Below are positions 11,459 through 23,172 of a DNA stretch of 64,000 nucleotides, piece by piece. Source of the DNA: Nymphaea colorata (Eukaryota > Streptophyta > Magnoliopsida > Nymphaeales > Nymphaeaceae); assembly GCF_008831285.2 (NCBI RefSeq), contig NC_045144.1, positions 20,969,716 through 21,033,715 of the forward strand, read 5' to 3'. Made by a program: the position numbers and the translations under genes. The notes under the pieces are model-generated. The model was not told where the DNA came from. It was given only the letters and a program-made list of their open reading frames with translations, and searched no databases. How positions within the stretch are numbered: position 1 is the stretch's first letter; each line of letters opens with the position of its first letter.

Positions 11459-13986
11459 TCATGATTCATCATCTTCATCTTCATCTTCTTCTTCTTCTTC
11501 ATCGTCAAGAATTGGAAGATCTTCACCAACATATTCAGCACCAGCACCAGCAGTAGCAGACTCTCCTTCATCAACAAAGCCTTCTGTTGCTTCAACTTCA
11601 AGGTTGAAGCATTCAAGATCTTCATCATCAAATATTGTAGCTGGTTCTTCTTCAATCCATGGCTCTAGATCGTCAAAATTTTTCAAGCTGATAGGATCGA
11701 ACTGAGATGTGTGCTTCCTTGCTAATGATTTTTCTAATTCTCTACATTAAATAAGAGAAAATTTGTTAGTATATAATTTCATATAAATATATTGTACATA
11801 AAAATGTAAACATTAATTAAGGTATATGCCTATATTACCTTTGTTTCAACCTCATATTATATCGAACAAAGACAAGGTCATTCAACCTTTTATGTTCGAG
11901 CCTATTCCTTTTTTTGCTATGGATATGTTGGAACACACTCCAGTTCCTTTCGCATCCACTAGCACTGCATGTCTGCATGTCTGGCTGAGGACTTTGACTG
12001 CAAAACGTGCTAGGTTTGGACAATCAAACCCATACCTATTCCACCACAAATCTAAACAAAAATATAACAAATCAATGTGAAAGTTTTAAAAGAATCAAAT
12101 GTAACAAATGCAAAGTAAATTAAAAATTTCTATGTATTTACCTGGACGCATCGTTGTCCTGGCTCGAACGGCGGCAGGTAGTCCCATGTTCCGAAAACAA
12201 CTATCATATAGATCCAACTCATTGTGCACAGCATCTTGTTCTGTAGAATCTTCCACTAACACATTAATACAATCTAACAAACCATGCATGACTTCTCTGT
12301 CCTTCTTAAATGTAGGAGAAAATCTAATTGCAGGATTTAGATAATAAGCTGCTGCATGAAGAGGTTGATGAAGCTGTCCAGTCCACCTTTTATCTATAAT
12401 CTTTCATATGGGCATATATAACTTTTTCTTTTCCTTTAAGTTGTCTCGAATTGCCTCTTTTGCTTTGTCCATAGCCTCATATAAGTACCCTATAGAAGGT
12501 CTGTCCTCGCTGTCAGCCAACCTGAGAACCTTAACTAATGGAACACAAACCTTCAATAGCTTCACACATGATTCCCAAAATACGTTATTGAATATAATAT
12601 CCACAACTAAAGAAACATTTCTTTTATGAGCATGTGGATATGCAGCCCATTCTTCACTAGCAAACATCTGTCTCAAAGGAGTTCTTTGTTTCACCACACT
12701 CTGCACAGTCAATACATTTGTGGCAAATCTAGTTTGTGCAGGTCGTATTAATTCAACTCCTTTTGTAAATTTTCTCATCAAACTCAATACATATGCATGA
12801 TTATAGATAAATTTTGTTACCTCTTGACATTGGTCAATGGCTGATTTCATATCATGCATCTCATTAAGATCTTGAAGCATTAGATTAACACAATGAGTGG
12901 CACATGGACTCCAATAAAATGTTCTATACTTTTGAAATAACAAATCTCCTGCAGCTCTATAATTTGCAGCATTATCTGTAATAAACTGTACAATGTTTGC
13001 AGGTCCAACTTCTTGTACAACATTATCAAAAACATTGAATAAAATCTCAGCAGTCTTAGGAACATCAGACAAGTCAAGAGATTTCAAGAACATTGTACCT
13101 TTAGGGCAATACACAAGAAAATTTACAAGTGTTCTTGACCTTGTATCAGTCCAACCATCTGACATAATGGAGCAACCTGTTTCCTTCCAACATAATTTCA
13201 ACTCATCGCAATGCTCAGACACTTCTTTGACTGTATCCTGAAGAATTTTGCCTCTCAACTGATGATATGATGGCATTTTGAATCCGGGGCCTATAGAAGC
13301 AATTGCATCTGCCATGGCTTGGAATTGAAAAGAATTAGCTGCATTGAATGGAATACAGGCATCATAAAACCATTTCCCTACCTGCTTTTGTGCATGATAT
13401 AGCATATCTTTAGATGTCATAGCAGCACGAATCTGCGGCTGACCACCTGGGCTGGTATATGAAGGGAAAAAACTCTTAATAGAGCCAACACTAGACCTAC
13501 CAGTAGGAACTCTACCACTAGGTGGTCGCATACCACGCCTGGCCCTAACATCTGTTGTGCCTCTCCTCTTCCTTCCCGTTATGCCAGATCGACCTCCTTC
13601 ATACATAATCCCTTTTCCTCTACGATCTCTACCTCTTGAGGTCTCCAAATCTGTTCTTAGACTGCTATCGTCTTCATCATCACATTCATAAGCTTCATCC
13701 TCTTCTTCTTCATCTTCCAAAGGCACATTATAGCCTACATCTGCATCTTCAATTTCTTTTTGTATTCTCTTTTGACGTAAAGCATGAAGCATATCTAAAC
13801 ATTGTTGATGCGAGGCAAAGGTTTGTTTGGTCCTCCAACACAAGGAGACGCATCTTTGGAGGTCCCTGCCAAATGGTGTTTCATTCTAATAATCCCTCCT
13901 GAAAGTGTATTCCCACAGAAGCCACATTTGAGTTTCAAACGGTTATTCTCCTTCACCCTTTCGCACCATTGCCATGTAGGATCCAT
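11459..13986 (-). pseudogene. Transposase of the inner hAT element
   Basis: The BED finger opens the protein (13986 down to about 13830; CGFC and HLAG motifs). A frame change follows near 13800-13850. DUF659 and the hAT core then run open to 12404 (KLCWKETGCSIMSDGWTD, TDNAANY, CATHCVNLMLQDL). There a TGG Trp codon has become TGA. The frame continues beyond it to a donor at 12141, a 90-bp intron (12052-12141), and a C-terminal exon with the hATC motif CSASGCERNWSVFQ. That exon is shifted by an exact 8-bp tandem duplication (GCATGTCT, 11967-11982). A second intron (about 11744-11838) precedes an acidic tail ending at 11459. There are at least three independent lesions. Confidence 0.85.
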
Positions 13987-14346
13987 ATCTTCAAAAAAAA
14001 AAACGAAATCCTATGGTAAACTTAATGAAAAACACTCAAAGTCTTCAAATCTACGATTATACGGTAAAAAATTAAGAATACATGGTAAGAACATGAGATT
14101 TCATACCTTACGAAGAAGAAATGTCTGAAATGAAGAAAACCCCTTTCCTTCCCACGAAAATCAAGCACCCACGCACAAATCGACCACTTAATCTTCGATT
14201 TGACGATGAAAATCAAGTTCTTCACGGTCAAAATGAACGATCGCCCTCCCTCACGGCACTATCCAAGCGTTAGAAATGAAGAACGGAAGAAAAATTTGAA
14301 AAAGAAGCCGAATAAGTAGGTCTCGGCCCCCTTTTGCGTTTTTAGG

Positions 14347-14530
14347 CCGTATCGTACGATACGGGGTGTATCGCCCCGTATCGTACGATACGGGCTTTGT
14401 ATCGTACGATACGTGCGATACAAGGCCGATACACCCCCTTTTTACGATACGAGGGGTGTATCGTATCGTTTTCTTCAAACGATACGATACGAATCGTACG
14501 ATACGGGGTCGTATCGTACGATACGTACAA
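14347..14530. repeat. Subterminal palindromic repeats of the inner hAT element
   Basis: Two perfect 18-bp palindromes CCGTATCGTACGATACGG lie at 14347-14364 and 14376-14393, followed by many overlapping GTATCGTACGATAC units up to the terminus. Looser copies lie at the opposite end (11040-11120). In hAT elements, subterminal motifs are the usual transposase binding sites; that role is inferred here. Confidence 0.8.
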
Positions 14531-15327
14531 CATTGCTTTCAGTAGAAGCTTATCCACAAAATCTTTTTCTACTTTTTTCATCATGCCTGGAATTGTTTGT
14601 TGTTGGCCTGTTCCTCCCTCAGACAAAGTTCCACAAAAAAAATTGCTGCCTGAAGATGGTGAACCTACACTTGAATGTGATTCACTTCCACTTTGCATTC
14701 TCCCCTTCTTCATGGGTCTGTCAGAAATAACTCCACAAGCTATGATTGCCCTTTGCTTGACATTTTCAGGCACATTAGAACATGGAGCAGCATCATTGCC
14801 CTGAAGTCCAGCCAAATGATACTTAAATCGTGTAATTCCTCCGGCATATTGCTCAGAACAAAATTTACAAATCAACTTCCCATCATCGCTTTGAGTTGCA
14901 TGTGACCAAAACATGTCCTTCCCTCTAGGCATTTTATGCAGCTGTCAAGTATCAAGCAACTGAGGTCCTGAAGCCATAAAATCTGACCGTCATTTCAGCG
15001 ACATACAATTGCCTAAGCACATACGCGAATCGACTGAAAACAAAACTATTCCACAAAGCAAGAAACGTACAAACTACAAAGTTTAACAGCGATAGACAAT
15101 TGCTTAAACACATATGCAAATAGACTGAAACAAGAGGTATATAGTATAAACTATAAACTATAAAGTAGACGACCAACAGACGTATGCAAATTGAGTGAAA
15201 ACAAAAACTTGAAACTAATCGATCGAAAACGAAAAAAAAAAAAATTAGAAACTAACGGACGTAAACAAAAAGTCAAAATGTCCAACGCACATATGAAAAT
15301 GGACTAAAAATCTAACGGAAAGCCTAC

Positions 15328-15550
15328 CTGAGCACGAGAGCGTGGTCGGATGTAGCAGTCGGAGGTCTACACGGTGCCGGAAAGCTGTCGAAGGTCTGCA
15401 CGGTGCCGGAAACTGCAACTCGACACAAAAAAGAAGACGCCGCTCTGCTCCACCGGCGAATTTAATGTCGGAAACCTCGCTGGAAATCGGAAATCGCCGG
15501 GATTTCACCGTTCCCAAATCTGAAAACCCTAAACTCTTTAAAAACTCGTC
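15328..15550 (-). promoter_or_regulatory. Probable 5' untranslated exon of the outer hAT gene
   Basis: A donor (CAG then GTAGGC) at 15327 pairs with an acceptor (TTGACAG) at 14942, which lies nine bases before the BED-domain start codon. This gives a 386-bp leader intron. The exon is GC-richer than its surroundings and includes a near-duplicate GAGGTCTnCACGGTGCCGGAAA pair (about 15360-15415). A canonical leader intron would fit an expressed hAT or hAT-derived gene. Confidence 0.4.
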
Positions 15551-16832
15551 CGCCCCCTTCTGTCGAAGAACTCGAAATGTCTTTGAGTTTTACGTTTTAT
15601 TCATTTTTTACCCAAACTACCATTTAGAAGTTTTTCAAATTACAGTCGAATGCCACCGCCCGAAATAAAAAATTGCCTTCTAAAAACAAAAGACGCGAAA
15701 ATACACGTTTAGACGCGTTTTTTTTTTTCGTTTTAGCATATTGACAAAATTTAAAATAGTTTTTAAAATCTTAAATAAAAAATGAAAACATATAATACAT
15801 CGAAAAAGTTTTTTATAAAAAAAGAAAATATCATGCTAACATCAAGAAATGTCTTTTGGCCGCATGCTGACAAAATAACAAGCTTCATCCATTAAAACAT
15901 TTCATGCAGTTTTGGTGATAAAAACGCAATTTTTCTAAAACAAAGGTGATATTTTATGACCATGATATTCACATATAGTTTATCTTATTGATGCAAGCTA
16001 GCTATTCTCCTAGATTACACTTGTGTGCAGATAATTTTTCTTACATATTTTTTAATTCCATGAAATAGTATACATAATAAGTATCCGAGCTCCTTTGAAG
16101 TGATCAATGATTTCTGTGCTCTTAGAAAAGGCAAAACAATAATTTTATGGAAAACGCTTTTCAAAATTAGAAAGATTATACCCATTCTGGAAACATGGTA
16201 ATTAGGTGCATTTTCTGAAAAAGGTAGGCTAACATTGAAAATTATCTTAAAAAACTTAAACACTTGATTTTGGCAATTGTTATGAAAATTTAACAGAGGT
16301 TTTCCTTGGGTATTAACAAAAAGTTTGTCATCTCATACGACCCAAAAAAAAAAGACGTACAAAAAATAATTGGAAAAATGAAATTATCAGTTTTCTACTG
16401 ATTTTCTTACAGGAACATTAATGAGAAATTAAATAATTATTCCAAGCGTTAGGAGCGAAAAAAAATCAGAATGTATTTTTAAAATAATGCTACTTGTGAT
16501 ATTCTGGGAAAATGAGTTTTGGCAACATTCTCAAAAAGTTTGTGATAAACTTTTTTTTGGGCAATACTGCAATATTTTGAAAATTCCATCAATGTTTGTC
16601 ATCATGATAAAAACACAAAATGACCAAGTTATCTGAAGGCGAAGAAGAAAGATGTGGTGCTCAGTCAAATTGGTCATTTCTCGTTCAAGTCTCCTCATGG
16701 GAGCAAACGTCAGAAGAGAAGTGGCAGCCACGGATCAAACCAGACATAAACAACTCTTCTACGGTTTTACCTGTAACAGAAATTCTACGGACGACAACAA
16801 CTGGGACAATAAATGAATATTGCTATAGTTAC
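15551..16832. other. AT-rich stretch, no gene seen
   Basis: No supported coding region, RNA gene or clear repeat boundary. It separates the hAT locus from the 3' end of the FAD oxidoreductase gene. Confidence 0.5.
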
Positions 16833-19800
16833 CTGCTTGAAAATCGATGGAAGAATTTGTGGCTGGCTTAGCACAATAGTTCCTAATGTCCTTGCCAGTG
16901 GCCAAAACTGGACCACGTCCTGTCAAAAAATCATAACAAGAAGATTCTTGACTTGCAATTTTCTCAAAAGGGGCAAGTTCTTGATGAAATAAGTAACATT
17001 TTAAGATCTTGACAATTTTCTGTGGATACAAGTACCTGCAGAAATGGATGAAGAACTGGATCCCCCAGTTTCTGCATGAAGTTTAAGAAGACAACAAGTA
17101 TAAATGTAATCAGAAAAATGAATTTTCAACAAAACGCAAACTGGCTGAAAGGCTTTACAAGTTCAGCCATGTAGGGGAACCATGTATTTTCTGATTTAAG
17201 GAAACTCTTTTGCTTAGAGGACGACTCAGAAATATTCCATTTCTCTTGTTTATTAGGATCCTTTTCTGTTTTGCCCATTTATTCAAGTGGCCCATGCAAT
17301 AACCCACTTTTTTATTCTCCAATACTCTCTTACATGTTTCCTCCTAGTGCAGTCAATATAGTTGTTTCATGCTCCTCCGGCCTTTCAGCCACTTTAAGCA
17401 AGATTCTATCTACCCATCAATAAGATTTAAGAAAGATCTGTACGATCTTCCTTTTGGTTTATTTAACAAATACAGCATTCCACCTCTCAGTTACTACTTT
17501 TCATATGATTTATTAATGGTGCCAAGCCAGGAAAAGCCTTTGAGAACTGCCCCCCACACCCCACCCCACCCCCCTCTCTACATATTTCATCTTTCATCAT
17601 TTGATTATCCTGAACTAAAATGTCTATTTAATTGATATGCACAGGTATTCTTTACTTGAGTCAGTATATAAGTGCCTCAAGATAAATGTATCTCATAGTT
17701 GTTTAGTTGATATCTACAGGTCTAACCAAAAAACATCTAATGGTCTCAGCCAAGTAATGGAGTTTAGTTTATCATTGGTTAAACAGACAACATTTAATGG
17801 TCAATTATTAGAGGCCAACAAAATTAACAGTTCTATATTTGTGATGTCATCACAGGATCAAACTATGCATAAATTTGTCAAAAATCAGTTTACCTGAAGC
17901 CTGCAATCTGTTAAAAGTTTTGTATTTCTTGTTAATAAACTCACATAAACAACAAATCAATTGGACAGCTTAACAGCCAAGCTAAAATTCTAGAAACATC
18001 ACAAATGCTAAAAAACCTTACCACAGAATCATCGTACACAGATATGGTAGATATGCTGCTGCCCTCATAGATGGTTCCCCCAGAGTTTATAAATCGTTGT
18101 TTCACAACTTCTATTAGTTTTGCAGGCCTGTAGGTACAAAATTTCAGCAATGCTATTATCTAAAGTGAGAATGATAAGTCACTCTTATACATTATCCAAA
18201 AAATTGTAACAATTAATAGGAGCTATAATATATTTACTAACCATAGATTTTACAACCATATGACGCAGAAAAAACTTGAGAAAACATGACTCCAAAAGAA
18301 ACAATATTTAGAACCATGAAAAAAGCACAATAATGGATCTCTTCAGAAGTATGAAGAAAACAGGCATATTTTGCAAAATGATCATCTAGCAAATAGATAA
18401 AAGAAACTGATACTCACGAAACCCCGAGATTAAGGATATCTTCAACCCAAATATCACCTTTTCCTTCAAATCCACATCTGTTCTGTCATATGATTAAAGA
18501 CAGACACGTCACAGAAGATGAAGTAGAAAGCTTTATCATCACTAGCAGATATTTACTCTTACTATAACCTATCATTTTCCACACACACACACACACATAG
18601 AAGCCAGAAAGTTGAGTCCTTACTGGATTAAACTTTGCAACAGTGACCTGTTCTATATCATTTTCTAACAGAATCCCAGCTTCAACTAGTTCCCGTAATT
18701 CTTTCTCAGATATATTCCACTCTTGCTCCCTCTGTATTTGATACCATTATAAGCAGTGATACTGTATTTGTGTATCAAAAGAATTTAGCAGTTAAACGGA
18801 TAAGCTTTAGCTAACAGCTTACCCCTTTCACCATGTCTCTTTCAACAATTCCCACTTTAAGACCTCTAAGGCTCAAAGCAGTAGCTATGAAAACTCCCAA
18901 AGTACCACCACAGACTAAGACGTCAAATTTATCTGATATTTCCTTCTCGTCATTGGAGTACCAGAATGAACCATCAAGCCTCTTAACAACTTCACTAGGT
19001 TTGAAATTTTCTGTAAACTATGACAGCTCAAGTCAAGCAGAATAAAACTATAACATGGCAAAGTCAAATTTTCTAGTTTTATGTATGTAAAGTTGTAAAC
19101 ATGCTGTCCATATACACTAATACGGGCATTCATAATATACTTTTACAAGTGCATTTCTCAAACATTGTCTGATTGATTCATGTGCTTACTTTAGGGGAGC
19201 CGTTCTTGTTGATTTGATTTTTGATCAATTGATGGCAAGTCCTGAAGTATTTGAAACAAATCACAGTACACTTAGCTGTTGTATTTCTTATTACACAATG
19301 AATGAGTATAGCACAGTTGTAGCCTCATGTACTTTATTTGACTTATAAGTTAGTTCTTGGCTTACAAGAGACATTTTATTAGATAGCTTTTTCTAAATTA
19401 AAGCTCTCACTTAAAGTTATTAAAGCTTGGCCAAGTCACTTAGTTGGACCCGCCAGTCATCAGCAACATGGAAGTATGGAACAGGTGCAGCTTGCTTTAT
19501 GTCAAGAACACTATGAAAACCGAGACATGATGAATGTGCTTCTATAAAATGCCAGACCCTGTCTCATCACCCATTAAGGATGCCCTTAATTATAACTTAA
19601 CTAAATGAGCTAACAGAGTGAATACCCTTAAATACTGTCACTTGAAACAGATTATTGAGCATTTCATAATCAGAACAAAATTACCTGGTTTTGAAGAACA
19701 AATACTGAGCCACAGCTTGTCCAACCTTTTCAAGGCATCATATGAATAACTGCCTCCAGCGCCTCCTGCTCCTTGACCAGCAAGTGAAATAGTTTCCATT

Positions 19801-22061
19801 ATTCTCTATAAGAGCAAGAGGACAGACAGGTCTAATTCAGAATACATACGGTTATCTATGAAAAAAGACGAGATCTTACATGATCAATGTCACTAATGCT
19901 TAAGAAATCAGCAGACCTAAAAGAAAAGAAAGATCAATTGACCTTTTCCTCAAAAGAGTTTCATTTAGATTACCACTGCATGGTTTTGTTTCTGCCTTGC
20001 CTCAAAAGAGTTTCACATAGATGCCCACTACCGTTTTGTTTGAGCCTGAAGGTTAACAATAATCGCTTTTTATTTTTTCACTATTTGTCTATTTGACATG
20101 GCAATGGAACAAGAAGTAGTCAATCACATAAGATGACATGAATATATATGTACCCATGGTGTGTGAACATCTGCCATCCTAATTGAGCAGCATGTGGACA
20201 TGTTAATGGATCCAAATCTTTGCTGCAGAATTAAGGAAAAAAGGGTGCCAACTTGAGGGCAACAATGTGGATCATGTGGTTTTATTAAAAAAAAAGGGAA
20301 ATGACGATAAGCAAGATATCCCGGTGCTAAAAGTTTTTAGACAATTTGACACATGCACAAACTATGGATATGCTAATAAATATGCCTTGTGAGAGTTTCA
20401 CTTTCAAAACACAGAGATGAATAGGCATTTCAATTGTTCAAACTTCCAAAGTACTTCAGCAAGTAAGCCTTTTCATGGCAACAAAATTTGAGACAGCTCC
20501 TATTGGTATTTAATGTCCAACTGTTTCATTTCCAGAATTCTGTAGAAATTAGTAAATGAACTTGCTTAGCTAATGGGGAAAAAAACTAGCTATCCAAATG
20601 CAGTGCCATTTTTCATGAAGCATCCATGTCCCAGAAAAGGGTGTGCCACAGGGTATCTTTTGTTTTTGGATGGATGTTGGGCATCATTTTGTTGAGTAAT
20701 GAAGAATCATCCGGTAAGAGTAGGAAGGTTTGATGGCCTTATTTCTACACCATCCGATTTTCATGAATCCTTACTGGAGTGACTTTGACTAAGACATAAC
20801 TGAATTAAGTCAAACTATAAAAAGTTAAACATTGCCAAAAGTTTAATGATGATGCCTATATCATTGTAAACAATAGAAACCGTCAGTTGGGTCCATTCGG
20901 AAGGCACTTAGAGCTGGAGGGGAGGGACATGGACGAGATGGACATAATCATTATCGTCAAAATGTAATTAGATACATGTTCAAAATTTTGCCTGCTACAG
21001 GTTTATAGAATTAAGAAATAAGATCATGATAATTCTGACCCTCAAGTTCAACCAAAGTGCTCTAAGATGAGCTATGCAACAGTAAAAAAAGTGAAGACGC
21101 AGTTCCAAATGGCCAACCTACAGCCGGTAATTTTCAGTTATCTTCCAGCTTTGTCCACCTCATAGGAATGGAACTTGAACTCACTTTTCATGAAAATTCC
21201 GTTCTCCGCGAGTGATCTCCACAGTTCTCGTATTTCTTATTGGAATACATCTATCAAGGACGCCCAGAACTAAGCTATTTCAGTATGCTTTTTCACGAAG
21301 AAACAAAGTGGTCGTTTCATTATCAACGTATAAAAATCTCACTCTGCGTCACACAACATATTCCATCTTTTTGCGTTATAAATAGTTTAAGAGGACAGAG
21401 AACCCGACCACCTTGATCAATCACAGGGACAGGGGACGCCCAAATATTAATCCCATGTCGTCAATGTTCCCACCATCTCTTGTTCTCTTTTTTCTGTTTT
21501 TGGCGAAGAAATGAGCAAGCATTTTCCTTGTTTAACCAGAAAATATCCAAAATGGTAGAACGAGAACTGTATTTCTGCATCATGAATGACCCCACCTTTT
21601 CTTTTTTTTTTTCTCTTTCCTTCTGTTCTTGACTAGGCGAAGATATGAATAACCAACTTAGCATTTAGCGAGTAAGGATTCAAAATAATGACAGAGGGAC
21701 ATGAACTGAGCTGTGCCCACCTTATTTCTTTTCTGTTTTCTTAGGTTCTCCGGCCGATAAATGGAAGACCATCTTTCGGATTTAACCAGGAATGATTCAG
21801 AATCATAAGAAACAGCATATGGCAAGTAACTACCGTCTCAAACATACAGCACAAGGGGCTCCAAACACGAACCTGAGTTCTCGATGGAGTTGCGGTCGAC
21901 GCAAGGACGACCCCCCGACGAGGAGGCTTCCTCGTCCTGGCATTTGCTGGAACTGTGGGCACTGAGCACTGCAAAGAACAAGAAGAAGGAGAAGATAATC
22001 GCAGGGGGTTGGCAGCGTGAGGATGAAAAGGTGACGCCGAGAGCAGCGACCAGGCGCGCAT
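16833..22061 (-). CDS. Plastid-predicted FAD-dependent oxidoreductase, copy lacking central and last exons
   Basis: Eight exons join in frame with GT-AG borders: 22061-21873, 19805-19685, 19010-18823, 18731-18624, 18482-18418, 18127-18022, 17071-17036 and 16919-16833. Exon 1 encodes a Ser/Arg/Pro-rich 63-residue leader typical of a chloroplast transit peptide. Exon 3 holds the FAD-binding fold (FDVLVCGGTLGVFIATALSL, then VGIVERD). Exons 7-8 read KLGDPVLHPFLQ and DVVQFWPLARTLG..ILPSIFKQ, which I associate with the C-terminal part of a plant/cyanobacterial FAD oxidoreductase family linked to pigment defects. The few hundred residues expected between exons 6 and 7 are absent from the 950-bp gap, yet both borders are phase 0, so the frame is kept. 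No final exon with a stop was found. This is either a decayed copy or a rearranged but spliceable gene. Confidence 0.68.
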
Positions 22062-23070
22062 CTTTCACACAGAATTCCCTCCCCTTCTTCCTTTTTCTCG
22101 GAATTAAAGCCCCTTTGCAGAAAAAGATTTGTGGTCATGTGCTGCTCCTCTACTCGATCGCTTGGGAAGAAGAGCACCTAACGGCTACGTGGTTCGCCAT
22201 CCTGCAGGAATTTATTTTGTTGGCAACAACTCTTTTTGTCGTTCTACGTCTCCATCGATCCGTGCCCATTCATTAACCTTCTCTGGTAAATGCGCCGGCA
22301 AGTGGCAAGAGGGGCAGCTGCTAAAGGAGCTCGACGTGCCGGTGAGCAACCGTGGCCATACAAAACAGGCTTCTACTTCACAGTTGCCGGCCATGGTTAA
22401 AACGCATTTTGTCATAAAAATTTTGTTTTCTCTGCAGTGTAATCTTTCATCTGAACCTCAAACCGAGACACGGAAGTAAATTTCCTTTTACCAACTAAAT
22501 TCTTAAAAAAGATTTTCATCTGTGCCCAAATAAATTATCTTATGAGTACTCTTCTCGTGGCATCATTCAATTTTTTTCTGGATAATTGGCACGCCTTTAA
22601 TTAGTTGGTTAAAATTTAAAAATCATATATTTCTTAGTAATAATTTATGATACTTCCAGCCACACTTTTTATGTTTAACCATCTATTAACATTAACAACA
22701 TTAAGCATTGGGTCCTACACACATATATAGTTATTAGATTATATGCATGAAGAGTATAGAATTTATTTCTGTGAACATTTTGAATGTGAGATGATTCATC
22801 ATCACTTCAAATTAACACACGATTCATTTACTCATGGAATGAAAAATGAAGAAAATATACAAGTGCCACTGGATAAGAGTGAACCTTGAGCTTGAGATTG
22901 CAAGTTCAAGTCTCTATGTCACGCTAGTCGCTAGTCAATAGATTTTTGTATAATTTTTACCCCTTACCACTTTTGCCCATATAGACGAGAGTTCTTTCAT
23001 TGAGCCATAGGGGCATTTTGGTAAATGAAATCCATACTCTAATCAATCAAATAATTTCAGCAATGGTAGC
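22062..23070. other. Upstream region of the FAD oxidoreductase gene and spacer
   Basis: The first few hundred bases should contain the promoter, but no clear TATA box is seen. A second tRNA-like B-box (GCAAGTTCAAGTCTC, about 22904-22918) may belong to another SINE-like relic. No coding region is supported. Confidence 0.4.
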
Positions 23071-23172
23071 GGTACACTCGTTAACTTGAATGTCGTGCTC
23101 CACCATCTTAAAATGTAGGATCATAGCGTCCACAGGAATCGAACTACATACCGACTAACACTATGCTCCTTG
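23071..23172 (-). mobile_element. tRNA-derived SINE-like repeat
   Basis: On the minus strand, a pol III-like B box (GTTCGATTCC) is followed by TGTGGACGCTATGATCC. The sequence then runs to GGTGGAGCACGAC..AGTTAACGAGTG, matching in order the copies at 28.67, 42.72 and 56.34 kb. The A box is degenerate. This is the only copy outside the RING-cluster duplications. Confidence 0.5.

Larger units (their letters stand above)
11024..14535. mobile_element. Complete hAT element, 3512 bp, inserted in another hAT gene
   Basis: The ends are perfect 10-bp inverted repeats (CAATGTTGTA). They are bounded by an identical 8-bp duplication CTTTCAGT at 11016-11023 and 14536-14543, the hallmark of hAT insertion. 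Both ends carry many copies of a GTATCGTA motif, densest at 14345-14530. It encodes a transposase on the minus strand that now has several lesions, so it would move only with help from another copy. The exact target duplication and clean frame of the host gene suggest a fairly recent insertion. Confidence 0.93.
9290..14932 (-). pseudogene. hAT superfamily transposase (BED, DUF659, hATC), split by a second hAT element
   Basis: The BED zinc finger is at the start (14932 down to about 14750; CKFC and HLAG motifs). The protein runs to 14536, is cut by the element at 11024-14535, and resumes at 11015. With one 8-bp target copy removed, the reading frame continues exactly (KLLLKGIVMNNVPF across the join). 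DUF659 follows (11007-10640), then the hAT core (10522-9787), a 111-bp GT-AG intron (9676-9786), and the dimerisation domain (CSASACERNWSAFE, about 9595-9560), ending in an acidic tail. A one-base deletion near 10632 shifts the frame in the TDN region, so the gene is dead apart from the insertion as well. I could not find terminal inverted repeats for this outer copy. Confidence 0.82.

Noticed and set aside
11448-11705. Serine-rich open frame on the plus strand
   Set aside because: It is the complement of the acidic Asp/Glu tail of the inner hAT transposase.
16740-16800. Possible ninth FAD-gene exon (LLSSVEFLLQ) between AG and GT
   Set aside because: In phase, but the translation does not resemble the family's C-terminus and leads to no stop-bearing exon.
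17888-17915. Possible 14-bp mini exon (ATTGCAGGCTTCAG) in the FAD gene
   Set aside because: Including it breaks the phase needed for the next exon (KLGDPVLHPFLQ), so it is probably a decoy pair of splice-like sites.
22860-22960. tRNA gene suggested by GCAAGTTCAAGTCTC
   Set aside because: Only a B-box-like motif is present. No acceptor stem or anticodon arm could be folded by eye.
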